Shown: piece after piece, positions 1 to 7,765 of the stretch
Layout of the letters: every line of letters begins with the position of its first letter
How positions within the stretch are numbered: the first letter of the stretch is position 1
Source: SHYR01 sp034406555
GTDB lineage: Bacteria > Chloroflexota > Dehalococcoidia > UBA2979
Length of the DNA: 32,460 nucleotides
Reading direction: 5' to 3'
Assembly: GCA_034406555.1 (NCBI GenBank)
Contig: DASCRM010000097.1
Location: 1-32,460 of the forward strand
The notes under the pieces: generated by a model
Database searches by the model: none
Seen by the model: only the letters and a program-made list of their open reading frames with translations
Told to the model about the DNA's origin: nothing
Program-made: the position numbers and the translations under genes

Positions 1-2277
1 GTACCCGCGCGCGACGAGGTGCGGGTCATCCATCACGTCGGAGTCGGGCATCAGCGCCACGGCCGGTACACCAGCAGCCTGTAGCCGGTGCATCAGCTCG
101 TTCGCGTCGTGCTGCGCCGTCCACTCGTTGAGTAGCGCGTCGAGCTCATCGTGGTGCTCGTGGCGGCCATCGAGGTCGACGAAGCGCGCATCGCCGCGTA
201 ATTCCTCGCTGTCGATCGTGGCGAGCAGTGCCTGCCACTCGGCCTCATCGCGGCAACTGATCGCGATCCAGCGATCGTCCGTCAGGCGATCGCTCTCCGG
301 CGCCTCCGGCAGCGATCGCGTGCGGTAGCAGCCCTGCGGCGCAGCGACGCGGTCGCGATTACTGAGCACCGGCGGCACCTCGCCAGCGACCGAGTAGGCC
401 CCGATCTGCGAGGCGATCACCGGGAACAGTGACTCCGTCAGGGCGATGTCGATGCAGCCACCCTCGCCGCTCTCGCGTCGACGGTGCAGCGCCGCCATCA
501 CCGCGAAAAACGCCGTGTAACCGGTGATCGCGTCGGAGTAGTACGTGTGCTGGCTGTCGAGCGGAGCGGTCTCCGGGTAGCCACGCAGCGCCTGGTGCGC
601 CGCGACCGCATCAATCGTCGAGCCCAGCGCCGCGTAGTCGCGATACGGGCCGTCCGCGCCGTAGCCGGAGACCATGGCCATCACCAGCTTCGGGTTCACC
701 GCGACGAGATCGTCGTAGGTGATGCCGAGCCGTTCGACGGCCGCGAGCGCGAAGTTCGAGACCACGACATCGCTCTTCGCGACCAGCTCCAGGAACAACT
801 CACGCCCGCGCGGCTGGCTGATGTCCAGGGTGATGCCCTGCTTGTTGCGTTCCACGCCGTTGTGCATGAAGCAACGGTTCCACGGGCGTTCGCCCGGATC
901 GCGATCCTTGTAGCTGAGGTACGGCGGTGCGGGCACCGGCTGGCCGCGCAAGTTTGCGGGCTGACGATGGATGTTTTCGACGCGAATCACCTCCGCGCCT
1001 GCGTCGGCGAGCAGCGTGCAGCAGTATGGCCCCGCATACGCCTCGCCGAAGTCGATCACGCGGAGGCCCGCGAGCGGCAGGTCGGCGTCGGCGCCACCCC
1101 CGCCGCTGCCGCCCGCCGGAACTCCCGGGGTACGCGGCGTATCGAGGGCCGAGAGCACCTGCCCAGTGTGTGCGCCGAGCGCCGGCGCCGGGCCGAGCAC
1201 CGCGGCGGGCTCGCTCAGCTCGCGGAAGGCGGGGGCCGGCAGGCGGAACCGCCGCTCGTCCGCCTCGACATCGACGAACGCTCCGCGATGCTTGAACTGC
1301 GGATCATCGAAGAGATCCTCGACGCCGTTGATCGGCCCGCCGATCACGCGATGTGCCTGCAGGTGCTCGAATGCCTCGCGTCGCGTCCGCTGCACCATCC
1401 AGCCGGTAATCAGCGCTTCAGCCTCGGCGGCCACCTCCGGCGGCTGAGGCCGTTCCCCAAAGCGCGGGTCCTCGACCAGCTCCGTCAGTCCGATCGCGAG
1501 CGCGGGGCGTTCCATGCCACGGGAGAGACCGAGCGCGAAGTAGCCGTCGCTGCACGGGAAATTCTGCAGTGGGCGCGCAGCGACGATTCGCTGCTCGTCG
1601 CGCTTCGCGAACTCCCACATCAGTATCATGCGGTCGGGCGCACCGAGCAGCGCCTCCACCATCGAGAGGTCCAGCTGATCGCCGAGGCCGGTCGTCGCGG
1701 CGTCCCAGATCGCGGTCAGCGTCGCGCCCGCCGCCGCCGCGCCGGCGAAGTAGGAGCTCGACTCCGGGGCCAGCCGCACCGGCGGACGTGGCTGGATGCC
1801 CGTCCCGGACATGCGCGCGCCCATCGCGTAGACCAGTAGCTCGTTCGCCCGGTAGTCGCGGTACGGCCCGTCCTGCCCGAACGGGGTGATCGACGTGACC
1901 ACCAGCGCGGGATTCGCGCCTCGAAGCGTCGCCGGGCCGACACCGAGCGTATCGAGCGCCCCCGGCGGCCGGTCCTCGATCACCGCGTCGACCGTCGTGG
2001 CGAGCCGCAGCAGCTGCTCACGCCCCTCGGCGGTCGTGACGTCGAGGTCGACGCTCAGCTTCGAGCTGTTGAGGTGCGCGAACTGCGCAGCGAACTCGAC
2101 CGCCTTGATGCCCTCGAGTGAGCCGTTCGCGGAGGGCGGTCGTAGCGGATCGGGATCGGCGGCGGATTCCACGCGGATCACCTCCGCGCCCGCATCGGCA
2201 AGCAACTTCGCGCAGTACGCCCCGGCGACGCCTCGTGAGAGGTCCAGCGCGCGAACGTGCCCCAAGAATCCAGTCAT
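1..2277 (-). CDS. Tandem-fused family III (CaiB/BaiF) CoA-transferase, 3' end beyond window
   Basis: The frame is open for 759 codons from an ATG at 2277 (GAGG five bases upstream) to the left edge, so the C-terminus is missing. It holds two CaiB/BaiF domains. The first spans about residues 8-375, with the N-terminal signature LLADAGAEVIRVE at 25-37. A Gly/Ser-rich linker follows (389-395), and the second domain starts near 403 with the same LLADAGAEVIRVE signature at 422-434. Family III enzymes move CoA between carboxylic acids through an aspartyl-CoA thioester (Asp169 in formyl-CoA transferase). The second half has Asp582 in a matching YYSDAITG context. The first half has only Gly/Ala at the same place (176-184), so it is probably not catalytic. 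A single CaiB protein is about 400 residues, so this is a genuine double-length fusion and not a start error. Substrate unknown; a racemase-like or structural role for the N half is possible. Confidence 0.93.
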   Translation of the reverse strand, partial: MTGFLGHVRALDLSRGVAGAYCAKLLADAGAEVIRVESAADPDPLRPPSANGSLEGIKAVEFAAQFAHLNSSKLSVDLDVTTAEGREQLLRLATTVDAVIEDRPPGALDTLGVGPATLRGANPALVVTSITPFGQDGPYRDYRANELLVYAMGARMSGTGIQPRPPVRLAPESSSYFAGAAAAGATLTAIWDAATTGLGDQLDLSMVEALLGAPDRMILMWEFAKRDEQRIVAARPLQNFPCSDGYFALGLSRGMERPALAIGLTELVEDPRFGERPQPPEVAAEAEALITGWMVQRTRREAFEHLQAHRVIGGPINGVEDLFDDPQFKHRGAFVDVEADERRFRLPAPAFRELSEPAAVLGPAPALGAHTGQVLSALDTPRTPGVPAGGSGGGGADADLPLAGLRVIDFGEAYAGPYCCTLLADAGAEVIRVENIHRQPANLRGQPVPAPPYLSYKDRDPGERPWNRCFMHNGVERNKQGITLDISQPRGRELFLELVAKSDVVVSNFALAAVERLGITYDDLVAVNPKLVMAMVSGYGADGPYRDYAALGSTIDAVAAHQALRGYPETAPLDSQHTYYSDAITGYTAFFAVMAALHRRRESGEGGCIDIALTESLFPVIASQIGAYSVAGEVPPVLSNRDRVAAPQGCYRTRSLPEAPESDRLTDDRWIAISCRDEAEWQALLATIDSEELRGDARFVDLDGRHEHHDELDALLNEWTAQHDANELMHRLQAAGVPAVALMPDSDVMDDPHLVARGY

Positions 2278-2349
2278 GCCGACCTCGCGTGCACGAGACG
2301 CTATTTTCTGAAAGTGCGCAAGGTGTTTGTCGGCGTCAGAGGTCCGAGA

Positions 2350-3269
2350 TCAGGCGCGGAACGGGACCGATGAGACTCGGAGCTCAACCTCGGAGTAGCC
2401 ATTGCTGGCCGGCAACATCTCCAACGACTTGCGGGCTGTCTCAGCGTCCACCGAGGGTCCGAGCACCACTTCCCGGATCGGGAGAGCCTCCTCGTCGGCC
2501 GTGCCCATCTCCAGGTTCACGTATGGCACGGCCACGCCACCAGCCGGTCGGGATCGCACGCCGTCCAGCTCGCCGGACGGGAGCACGTAGACGCCACGCC
2601 ACTCCTGCTCCTCCGCCCAGGCGGGATCCTTGAAATTGAAGGCGAACCCGACGACCTCGCCGAGCGCCGCAAAGATGCGGGCTCGGGCCGTGGTCATCTC
2701 CTCTCCGGCAGGATCGACCGTGGCGAACAGCGCGAGCATTGAGTCTGCGATGCCGCGCAGCATCTCCAGCTGCGTATCGGGCTCGTAGATCACACGATTG
2801 AGGAAGCCCTGTGGCTGCGGGAACGCCGACGGTGGGCAGACCAGGCCGCGCGTCTCGAACCCGGTCGCGTACCCGCCGCCCATCGATCCGTAACCGCGTC
2901 ACTGCCCAGCGGGTCCCCGTCCGCGCAGAATGAAACTGAGTAGAAGTCGGGATACACGGCCCATTGCGATGAGATCGCGCGCCCGATCTCGTCGATCAGT
3001 TCGATCTGCGCCGGGGACTGCGCCAGCGCTCGCGTGTCTGCGAGGACGCTGAGCATGAGCTTCCACGCGTGAGCCAGTTCGGACGCGTCGTTCATGAACT
3101 GCAGGTGCGTGCCCCAGAGCGATCGGGAGGAGCAGATGCCGATCAGCCCGGAGATATCCGTGTAGTGATTGAGCAGTTCCGGTGTCTCACCCTGGAGCTG
3201 GCCCCACGGCTCCTGAGCCTCTGAGACCAGCCGAGCGAGGGCCGCCTTGAGCGGATCGTCTTTCGGCAT
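2350..3269 (-). pseudogene. Broken DUF2971-family gene (frameshift plus nonsense codon)
   Basis: Two adjacent minus-strand reading frames together make one DUF2971 protein of about 305 residues. The N-terminal part (ATG at 3269) has HYTDISGLIGICSSRSLWGT, then a FMNDASE motif and FYSVSF, all typical of the family's opening. The C-terminal part resumes as RGYGSMGGGYATGFE, matching the usual WRGYG...G.AIGF block. Between them the frame shifts by one missing base near 2902-2910. In the resumed frame the expected Trp of the QWRGYG motif is a TGA stop (2899-2901). Two independent lesions argue for a true pseudogene. The function of DUF2971 is poorly known; members often occur as lone accessory or defence-associated genes. 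Nothing beside it shares its function. Alternative: two separate small proteins, unlikely given the motif continuity. Confidence 0.8.
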
Positions 3270-3307
3270 ACGAACTGACTTCCTGCACGCTTGGCTTCAA
3301 CTGGGGT

Positions 3308-3313
3308 TATTAT
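3308..3313 (+). promoter_or_regulatory. Possible -10 element for the oxidoreductase operon
   Basis: TATTAT is one mismatch from the consensus -10 hexamer and lies in the short divergent gap upstream of the ferredoxin-like gene. No good -35 box is visible at 16-18 bases, so this is weak. If used, transcription would begin near 3320. That would exclude the upstream TTG (3291) and ATG (3312) starts and support the ATG at 3351. Confidence 0.25.
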
Positions 3314-3350
3314 GGCGGCCATTGCAAGTGAAACGCGGAGGGCGGTCCGA

Positions 3351-3593
3351 ATGGCCGGGAAACTCAAGGGGTTCGACGTCGCCGTCGAAATCAACGAGCA
3401 GCGTTGCCGCTCCTGCGGCATCTGCTACGAGATCTGCCCCGAGAACGTGCTCGGGGCCAGTACCCCGCTGCGCAAAGCGGTCATCGAGAACATTGATGCG
3501 TGTACCGGCTGTCGCCTCTGCGAGTGGCTCTGCACCGACTGGGCGATCAACGTCGTCGCAACGCCGCTGGCAACCGCCGCGGCAGGTTCGTAG
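3351..3593 (+). CDS. korD: 2-oxoacid:ferredoxin oxidoreductase delta subunit (2x[4Fe-4S] ferredoxin-like)
   Basis: An 80-residue protein with two complete [4Fe-4S] cluster motifs: CRSCGICYEICP (Cys19, 22, 25, 29) and CTGCRLCEWLC (Cys51, 54, 57, 61). Such small subunits pass electrons from the catalytic alpha/beta pair of 2-oxoacid oxidoreductases to ferredoxin. I start it at ATG 3351 because a GGAGG lies nine bases upstream (3337-3341). The frame stays open upstream to a TTG at 3291 and an ATG at 3312, but these have poorer ribosome sites and would add a 20-residue tail unlike the family. The gene ends ten bases before the alpha-subunit start, so the two are surely cotranscribed. A stand-alone ferredoxin is the alternative, but the position as first gene of the alpha-beta-gamma series makes the subunit call strong. 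Confidence 0.9.
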   Translation: MAGKLKGFDVAVEINEQRCRSCGICYEICPENVLGASTPLRKAVIENIDACTGCRLCEWLCTDWAINVVATPLATAAAGS

Positions 3594-3602
3594 GGGGTTC
3601 GC

Positions 3603-4829
3603 ATGGACAACGCAGTACTAGAACGCTTGCAGCTCCCGCCGGACGGGATCAAGACCGCCGATCGGCGACTGATCCAAGGCAACGAGGCGATCTGCGAGGG
3701 TGCAATCGCCGCCGGGATCCACTTCTACGCCGGCTACCCGATTACGCCGTGTACTGAGATCGCGGAGCAGATGTCGATCCGCCAGCCACAGGTCGGCGGC
3801 GTCTACCTGCAGATGGAGGATGAAGTCGGTTCGATCAACGCCGTGATGGGCGCCTCGCTCACCGGCAGGAAGTCGATGACCGCGACCGCCGGGCCGGGCA
3901 TCTCGCTGATGCAGGATGGCATCGGCTGGACCCAGACCGACGAGATCCCCGCACTGATCGTGAACGTGCAGCGCGCCGGTCCCGGGCTGGGCAATGCCAC
4001 CCGTTCCGGGCAGATGGACGTGATGCAGGCGCGCTGGGGCCCGAACGGCGACCGCGAGGCGCTGGTACTTGCTCCCTCGACCGTCGAGGAGGCGTTCTGG
4101 CTGACGCTGAAGGCGGTCAACCTCTCGGAGCGGCTGCGCATGGGCGTGGTCATGCTGCCAGAGGGCCTGCTCGGCCTGATGCGCGAGGTCGTCGACCTGC
4201 CCGACTACAGCACCGTCCCGACGGAGGACCGCATCACCCCGGACAGCGACCCGGAGGCCGGCAAGTACGACGGCACGATGACCGAGATCTCGCCCTTCGC
4301 TTCTTTCGGCACCGGGCACCGCTCGATCAACGGGCGCTGGCTGGAGGCCGGCGGGGCCGGCGGTTACTACTCCGGCTCCCCACTGCGCGGGCTGGAGGCG
4401 CAGGACTACAACATCCGACGGCTGCACAACAAGCTGCTTTCGCGCCGTGACGAGATCACGTTCTACGAGGAGTCGGAGACCGACGACGCGGAGGTGCTGC
4501 TCGTCGCCTTCGGGACGCAGGCGCGGAGCGCTCAGTTCGCCAAGGACGAGCTGCGACGGCAGGGCGTGAAGGCGGGGCTGCTGAGGCTGATCACGCTCTT
4601 CCCGTTCCCCGGTGAGGTGCTGCAGGCAGCCGCAGCCAACGCGAAGCAGATCATCGTGCCGGAGATGAACCTCGGCCAGATCCGCGGCGAGGTGGAGCGG
4701 GCATTGCGCCTGCACCCGGCTGAAATCGTTGGCGTGAACCACGTTGACTCGACGTACATCGAACCGGACGAAATCATCTCGATGGTGCCCGCGGCAGCGC
4801 GGCATCAGCGTGAGGGAGTGACAGCATGA
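3603..4829 (+). CDS. korA: 2-oxoacid:ferredoxin oxidoreductase alpha subunit
   Basis: A 408-residue protein of the pyruvate/2-oxoacid oxidoreductase alpha family. This subunit carries the pyrimidine-binding and transketolase-C-like domains and, with beta, converts a 2-oxoacid plus CoA into acyl-CoA, CO2 and reduced ferredoxin. Visible signatures are GNEAICEGAIAAG (26-38), the substrate-pocket motif YAGYPITP (42-49), MEDEVGSINAVMGAS (71-85) and TATAGPGISLM (93-103). The C-terminal third has the conserved stretch around EVLLVAFGTQ and IIVPEMNLGQ. The gamma domain is not fused at the N-terminus; it is a separate gene downstream. Start ATG 3603 has AGGGGGT upstream. The stop overlaps the beta-subunit start (ATGA), indicating translational coupling. 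Substrate (2-oxoglutarate, pyruvate or branched-chain 2-oxoacid) cannot be decided from motifs, so the kor symbol is provisional. Confidence 0.93.
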   Translation: MDNAVLERLQLPPDGIKTADRRLIQGNEAICEGAIAAGIHFYAGYPITPCTEIAEQMSIRQPQVGGVYLQMEDEVGSINAVMGASLTGRKSMTATAGPGISLMQDGIGWTQTDEIPALIVNVQRAGPGLGNATRSGQMDVMQARWGPNGDREALVLAPSTVEEAFWLTLKAVNLSERLRMGVVMLPEGLLGLMREVVDLPDYSTVPTEDRITPDSDPEAGKYDGTMTEISPFASFGTGHRSINGRWLEAGGAGGYYSGSPLRGLEAQDYNIRRLHNKLLSRRDEITFYEESETDDAEVLLVAFGTQARSAQFAKDELRRQGVKAGLLRLITLFPFPGEVLQAAAANAKQIIVPEMNLGQIRGEVERALRLHPAEIVGVNHVDSTYIEPDEIISMVPAAARHQREGVTA

Positions 4830-5755
4830 CCACCGAGACAAAGCCCACAACCTCCGCACGGCAGCCGGTGAAGCCGAAGCCGATGGAGGAGTACATCGAG
4901 GTCTTCGGTAACGTCCCGGACGAGGAGTCAGGCCAGCACTTCCGCTACTGCCCGGGCTGCGGACTGGGCATCGCTCAGAGCGCGATCATGCGCGCGTGGG
5001 ACCGCATCAGCATCGACCCGGAGAAGCTTGTCACCGTCGGTGGCAGCGGCTGCTACGCGGTGATGGGCTCGTACTACTCGGCCAGTCAGGCGCACATGGG
5101 CCACGGGCGCGCAGCCGCGATGGCGACGGCGATCAAGATGAGCGACCCGTCGCTCACCGTGGTCACGCTGCAGGGCGATGGCGACGCGATGGCGATTGGT
5201 GCGCAGCACTTCGTCCACGCCGCTCGCCGCAACGTCGATATCACGGTGATCGTCTTCAACAACTTCGTTTACGGCGAGACCGGTGGGCAGCACGGCCCGA
5301 CCACCCCCCGCGACACGATCACGCAGACATCGCCCTACGGCATGGTCGAGAACGAATTCGACATCATCAAGGTCGCGCTCGGCGCCGGAGCGGGCTACGC
5401 AGCACGCACCACCGTCTTCCACGCGCAGCACATGGTGCGAGCGATCGAGGGCGCGATCCGACACAAGGGCTTCTCGGTCGTCGAGATCCTGCAGAACTGC
5501 CACGAGCTCTGGGGCAAGCGCAACGGCATGCCGAAGGCGACGGACATGCTGGCTTGGTACCGCGACAACTCCGTCACTTCCGCGCAGGCCGCGAAGCTAG
5601 AGCCGGAGGACATCCTCGGCAAGTTCATCATCGGCACCTGGACCGGTCCCGACCGGCCCGAGCTGACCGAGGAGTGGCAGAAGCTCGTCGATCGCGTGCA
5701 GGCGGGCGAGGTGGAAGCGCAAAAGGCCGGCGGCGGCAAGCCGCCCGGGGCATAG
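4826..5755 (+). CDS. korB: 2-oxoacid:ferredoxin oxidoreductase beta subunit (ThDP-binding)
   Basis: A 309-residue beta subunit, which binds thiamine diphosphate and the proximal [4Fe-4S] cluster. The ThDP motif runs from GDGD (117-120) to NN (145-146). Four cysteines lie where the family places its cluster ligands: Cys42 and Cys45 in YCPGCG, Cys76 in GGSGC and Cys225 in ILQNCHELWG. The MGHGRAAAMATAIKM stretch (91-105) is also typical. It starts at ATG 4826 inside the last codons of the alpha gene with GAGGGA upstream. The C-terminal tail (about 285-309) is Lys/Gly-rich and poorly conserved. All cluster and cofactor residues are present, so the enzyme should be active. Confidence 0.94.
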   Translation: MTTETKPTTSARQPVKPKPMEEYIEVFGNVPDEESGQHFRYCPGCGLGIAQSAIMRAWDRISIDPEKLVTVGGSGCYAVMGSYYSASQAHMGHGRAAAMATAIKMSDPSLTVVTLQGDGDAMAIGAQHFVHAARRNVDITVIVFNNFVYGETGGQHGPTTPRDTITQTSPYGMVENEFDIIKVALGAGAGYAARTTVFHAQHMVRAIEGAIRHKGFSVVEILQNCHELWGKRNGMPKATDMLAWYRDNSVTSAQAAKLEPEDILGKFIIGTWTGPDRPELTEEWQKLVDRVQAGEVEAQKAGGGKPPGA

Positions 5756-5766
5756 GGAGAATCGCG

Positions 5767-6330
5767 ATGCGTACAGAGATTCGTTTCGCCGGTATCGGCG
5801 GCCAGGGTTCAGTCCTCGCGAGCACGATCCTCGCAGAGGCTGCCGGCGTGGCAGCCGGGTTCGAGGCCGTGCAGACGCAGTTCTACGAGGCCGCGATCCG
5901 CGATGGCGCGGCGGCCGGCGACATCGTGATCGGCGATGAGCCGATCACCTTCCCGTGGGTGCTCGCGCCGGACTACTTGATTGCGCAGCACCAAGGCGCG
6001 ATCCGCGCTCACCTCGACTCAGTGAAGCCGGACGCAGTGGTGATCGCCGACACCGTCTACGTGCGCGAGATCCCGGAGACGACGGCCACCGTCTACCACG
6101 TGCCGCTGACGGAGATCGCCGATGGCGTCGGCATCCGCCGCGTCGCGAACATGGTGGCGCTGGCGACCTTCGCAAAGGCCTCTGGCCTGATCTCCTACGA
6201 GGATCTCGAGAGCGCGGTGCTCAAGCGCTCCCCGGGCGACAGCGGAACGATCAACACGCAGGCGTTGCGCGAGGGGTACGACCTCAACCTCGACGAACAC
6301 CTCGTCGGCGCGGTGGCCGCTGTCTCCTAG
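5767..6330 (+). CDS. korC: 2-oxoacid:ferredoxin oxidoreductase gamma subunit
   Basis: A 187-residue protein of the 2-oxoacid oxidoreductase gamma family, thought to help bind CoA and close the active site. The N-terminal FAGIGGQGSVLASTILAEA (7-25) is the family's hallmark glycine-rich loop, followed by QTQFYEAAIRDGAAAGDIVI. I start at ATG 5767, which has AGGGAG upstream and is eleven bases after the beta stop. The same frame extends far upstream through the beta gene, but that part is an antiparallel-free shadow of korB with no family similarity. With this gene the complex has four separate subunits (delta-alpha-beta-gamma order), a layout common in anaerobes and in Chloroflexota/Thermus-like lineages. 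Confidence 0.92.
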   Translation: MRTEIRFAGIGGQGSVLASTILAEAAGVAAGFEAVQTQFYEAAIRDGAAAGDIVIGDEPITFPWVLAPDYLIAQHQGAIRAHLDSVKPDAVVIADTVYVREIPETTATVYHVPLTEIADGVGIRRVANMVALATFAKASGLISYEDLESAVLKRSPGDSGTINTQALREGYDLNLDEHLVGAVAAVS

Positions 6331-6348
6331 CCGATGGAGGTCTAGCCG

Positions 6349-7518
6349 ATGGACTTTCGCTTCCTGCCGGCCATCGAGGAGTTCCGCACGGAGGTTCGTG
6401 AGTTCCTCGACGAGACGCTGACGGCGGAGTTCCGTGCCGACCCCGAGCTGGTACAAGAGGGCGGATTCTCGCGTGAGTTCACGCGCCGCCTCGGCGAGCG
6501 CGGGTGGCTGACGCTGGCCTGGCCGGAGGAGTACGGCGGGCAGCAACGGTCGCACTTCGAGCAGCTAGTCTACAACGAGGAGATGGCGCGCTCTTCCGCG
6601 CCGGGCCGCGCGCACATGATGGCGGTCGGGCTCGTCGGGCCCTCGATCATGATGCACGGCAACGAGCAGCAGAAGGCCCACTACCTGCCGAAGATCGCCG
6701 CCGGTGAGATCTGCTTCTGCCAGGGCTTCAGCGAGCCGGGCGCCGGCTCCGATCTGGCCGGATTGCAGCTCCGCGCCGAGCGCGAAGGTGACGAGTACGT
6801 CGTCACCGGCCAGAAGATCTGGACCTCCGACGCGCACCGCGCCGACTTCTGCTGGATCGGCACCCGCACCGACCCGGAGGCGCCGAAGCACCGCGGCATC
6901 TCGACCTTCATCCTCGACATGCAGAGTCCGGGTATCGACGTTCAGCCGTTATTGAGCATGGGCGACCACCATCACTTCAACGAGTTCTTCCTCGGAGAGG
7001 TGCGCATCCCGGCCGAGAACCGCGTTGGCGACGAGAATCGCGGCTGGTACTACATGACGACGACGCTCGACTTCGAGCGTTCCGGTGCCGCCACCTTCGT
7101 CGCCGTACAGCAGAGTCTCGACCGCACTCGCCGCTACTTCGTCGAGGAGCGGCCGGGAGGGGAGCGAGGGGGCGACGATCAGCGCCGCAGCGGTCTCGCC
7201 GACCTGATGATCGCCGCCACCGCCGGACGCTGGATCTCCTATCGCGTCGTCTGGCTGCAGAGCCACGGACGCGTGCCCAACTACGAGTCATCGATGTCAA
7301 AGCTCTTCGGTTCGACGCTGAGCACGGAGATCGCCAACCAGGGCGTGCGCATGGCAGGGCTCTACGGTCAGCTCGCCCCGAGCTCGCCTCATGCGCCGCT
7401 CGACGGACGGCTGGAAGACGCCTACATCTGGGGCGCGGCCGCTGGCATCCGTGGCGGCACGAACGAGGTGCAGCGCAACATCATCGCCACGCGTGGCCTG
7501 GGACTGCCGAGGGGATAG
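6349..7518 (+). CDS. Acyl-CoA dehydrogenase
   Basis: A 389-residue FAD-dependent acyl-CoA dehydrogenase, introducing a 2,3-double bond in an acyl-CoA and passing electrons to ETF. The family length is about 380-390. Signature 1, FSEPGAGSDL (127-136), binds FAD/substrate. It is followed by TGQKIWTSDAHRADFCWIG. The C-terminal GGTNEVQRNIIATRGLGL (369-386) is the usual FAD-contacting end. Start ATG 6349 has GGAGG upstream and is 18 bases after the gamma-subunit stop, so it belongs to the same operon. That suggests the acyl-CoA made by the oxidoreductase may be its substrate, for example an isobutyryl- or 2-methylbutyryl-type thioester. That link is inference. A loop around residues 265-284 is unusually rich in Gly/Arg (GGERGGDDQRR) compared with relatives. 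Confidence 0.95.
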   Translation: MDFRFLPAIEEFRTEVREFLDETLTAEFRADPELVQEGGFSREFTRRLGERGWLTLAWPEEYGGQQRSHFEQLVYNEEMARSSAPGRAHMMAVGLVGPSIMMHGNEQQKAHYLPKIAAGEICFCQGFSEPGAGSDLAGLQLRAEREGDEYVVTGQKIWTSDAHRADFCWIGTRTDPEAPKHRGISTFILDMQSPGIDVQPLLSMGDHHHFNEFFLGEVRIPAENRVGDENRGWYYMTTTLDFERSGAATFVAVQQSLDRTRRYFVEERPGGERGGDDQRRSGLADLMIAATAGRWISYRVVWLQSHGRVPNYESSMSKLFGSTLSTEIANQGVRMAGLYGQLAPSSPHAPLDGRLEDAYIWGAAAGIRGGTNEVQRNIIATRGLGLPRG

Positions 7519-7521
7519 CCG

Positions 7522-7746
7522 ATGACCCAACCAGGGGAGGTTAACGACGCGCTGCCGCGATTCGTCTCGCTGCTGCGGATGGCCCACGGCCCCGTCGATC
7601 GCGACGAGGTACATTGCGACATCCCGATGGCGCTGGAGGAGCTCGAAGAGCTGGAGGACGGCAAGTTCTTCGACCCGGACGTGAAGGCACGCTGCATCCT
7701 CAGCTGCCGCGCCTGCGGCCAGATATCCTGGGCCTGGTTCGACTGA
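7522..7746 (+). CDS. Small conserved-looking hypothetical protein with CxxxCxxC
   Basis: A 74-residue acidic protein that starts four bases after the dehydrogenase stop with GAGGGG upstream. I do not recognise it. It has an acidic helix-like stretch (ALEELEELEDGKFF, 37-50), then Cys58, Cys62 and Cys65 in CILSCRACG, plus His31-Cys32 earlier. The spacing could bind zinc or an Fe-S cluster. It ends in aromatic residues (SWAWFD). The close packing, ribosome site and codon use like its neighbours make it a real gene. Position between a dehydrogenase and a molybdoenzyme suggests an accessory or electron-transfer role, but this is a guess. Confidence 0.7.
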   Translation: MTQPGEVNDALPRFVSLLRMAHGPVDRDEVHCDIPMALEELEELEDGKFFDPDVKARCILSCRACGQISWAWFD

Positions 7747-7765
7747 GCCACGGACGGCCCGACAC

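Noticed and set aside
484..1839. 451-codon plus-strand open frame
   Set aside because: Shadow of the tandem CoA-transferase on the other strand; no recognisable domain and Arg-rich composition.
16..2277. Glu in the (V/I)DxxM..E stretch as a replaced catalytic residue of the CoA-transferases
   Set aside because: That Glu is normal in many family members. The catalytic Asp (Asp169 of formyl-CoA transferase) lies about 25 residues earlier, so I compared that position instead.
3618..4859. 413-codon minus-strand open frame
   Set aside because: Antisense to the oxidoreductase alpha subunit; Arg/Leu/His-rich shadow.
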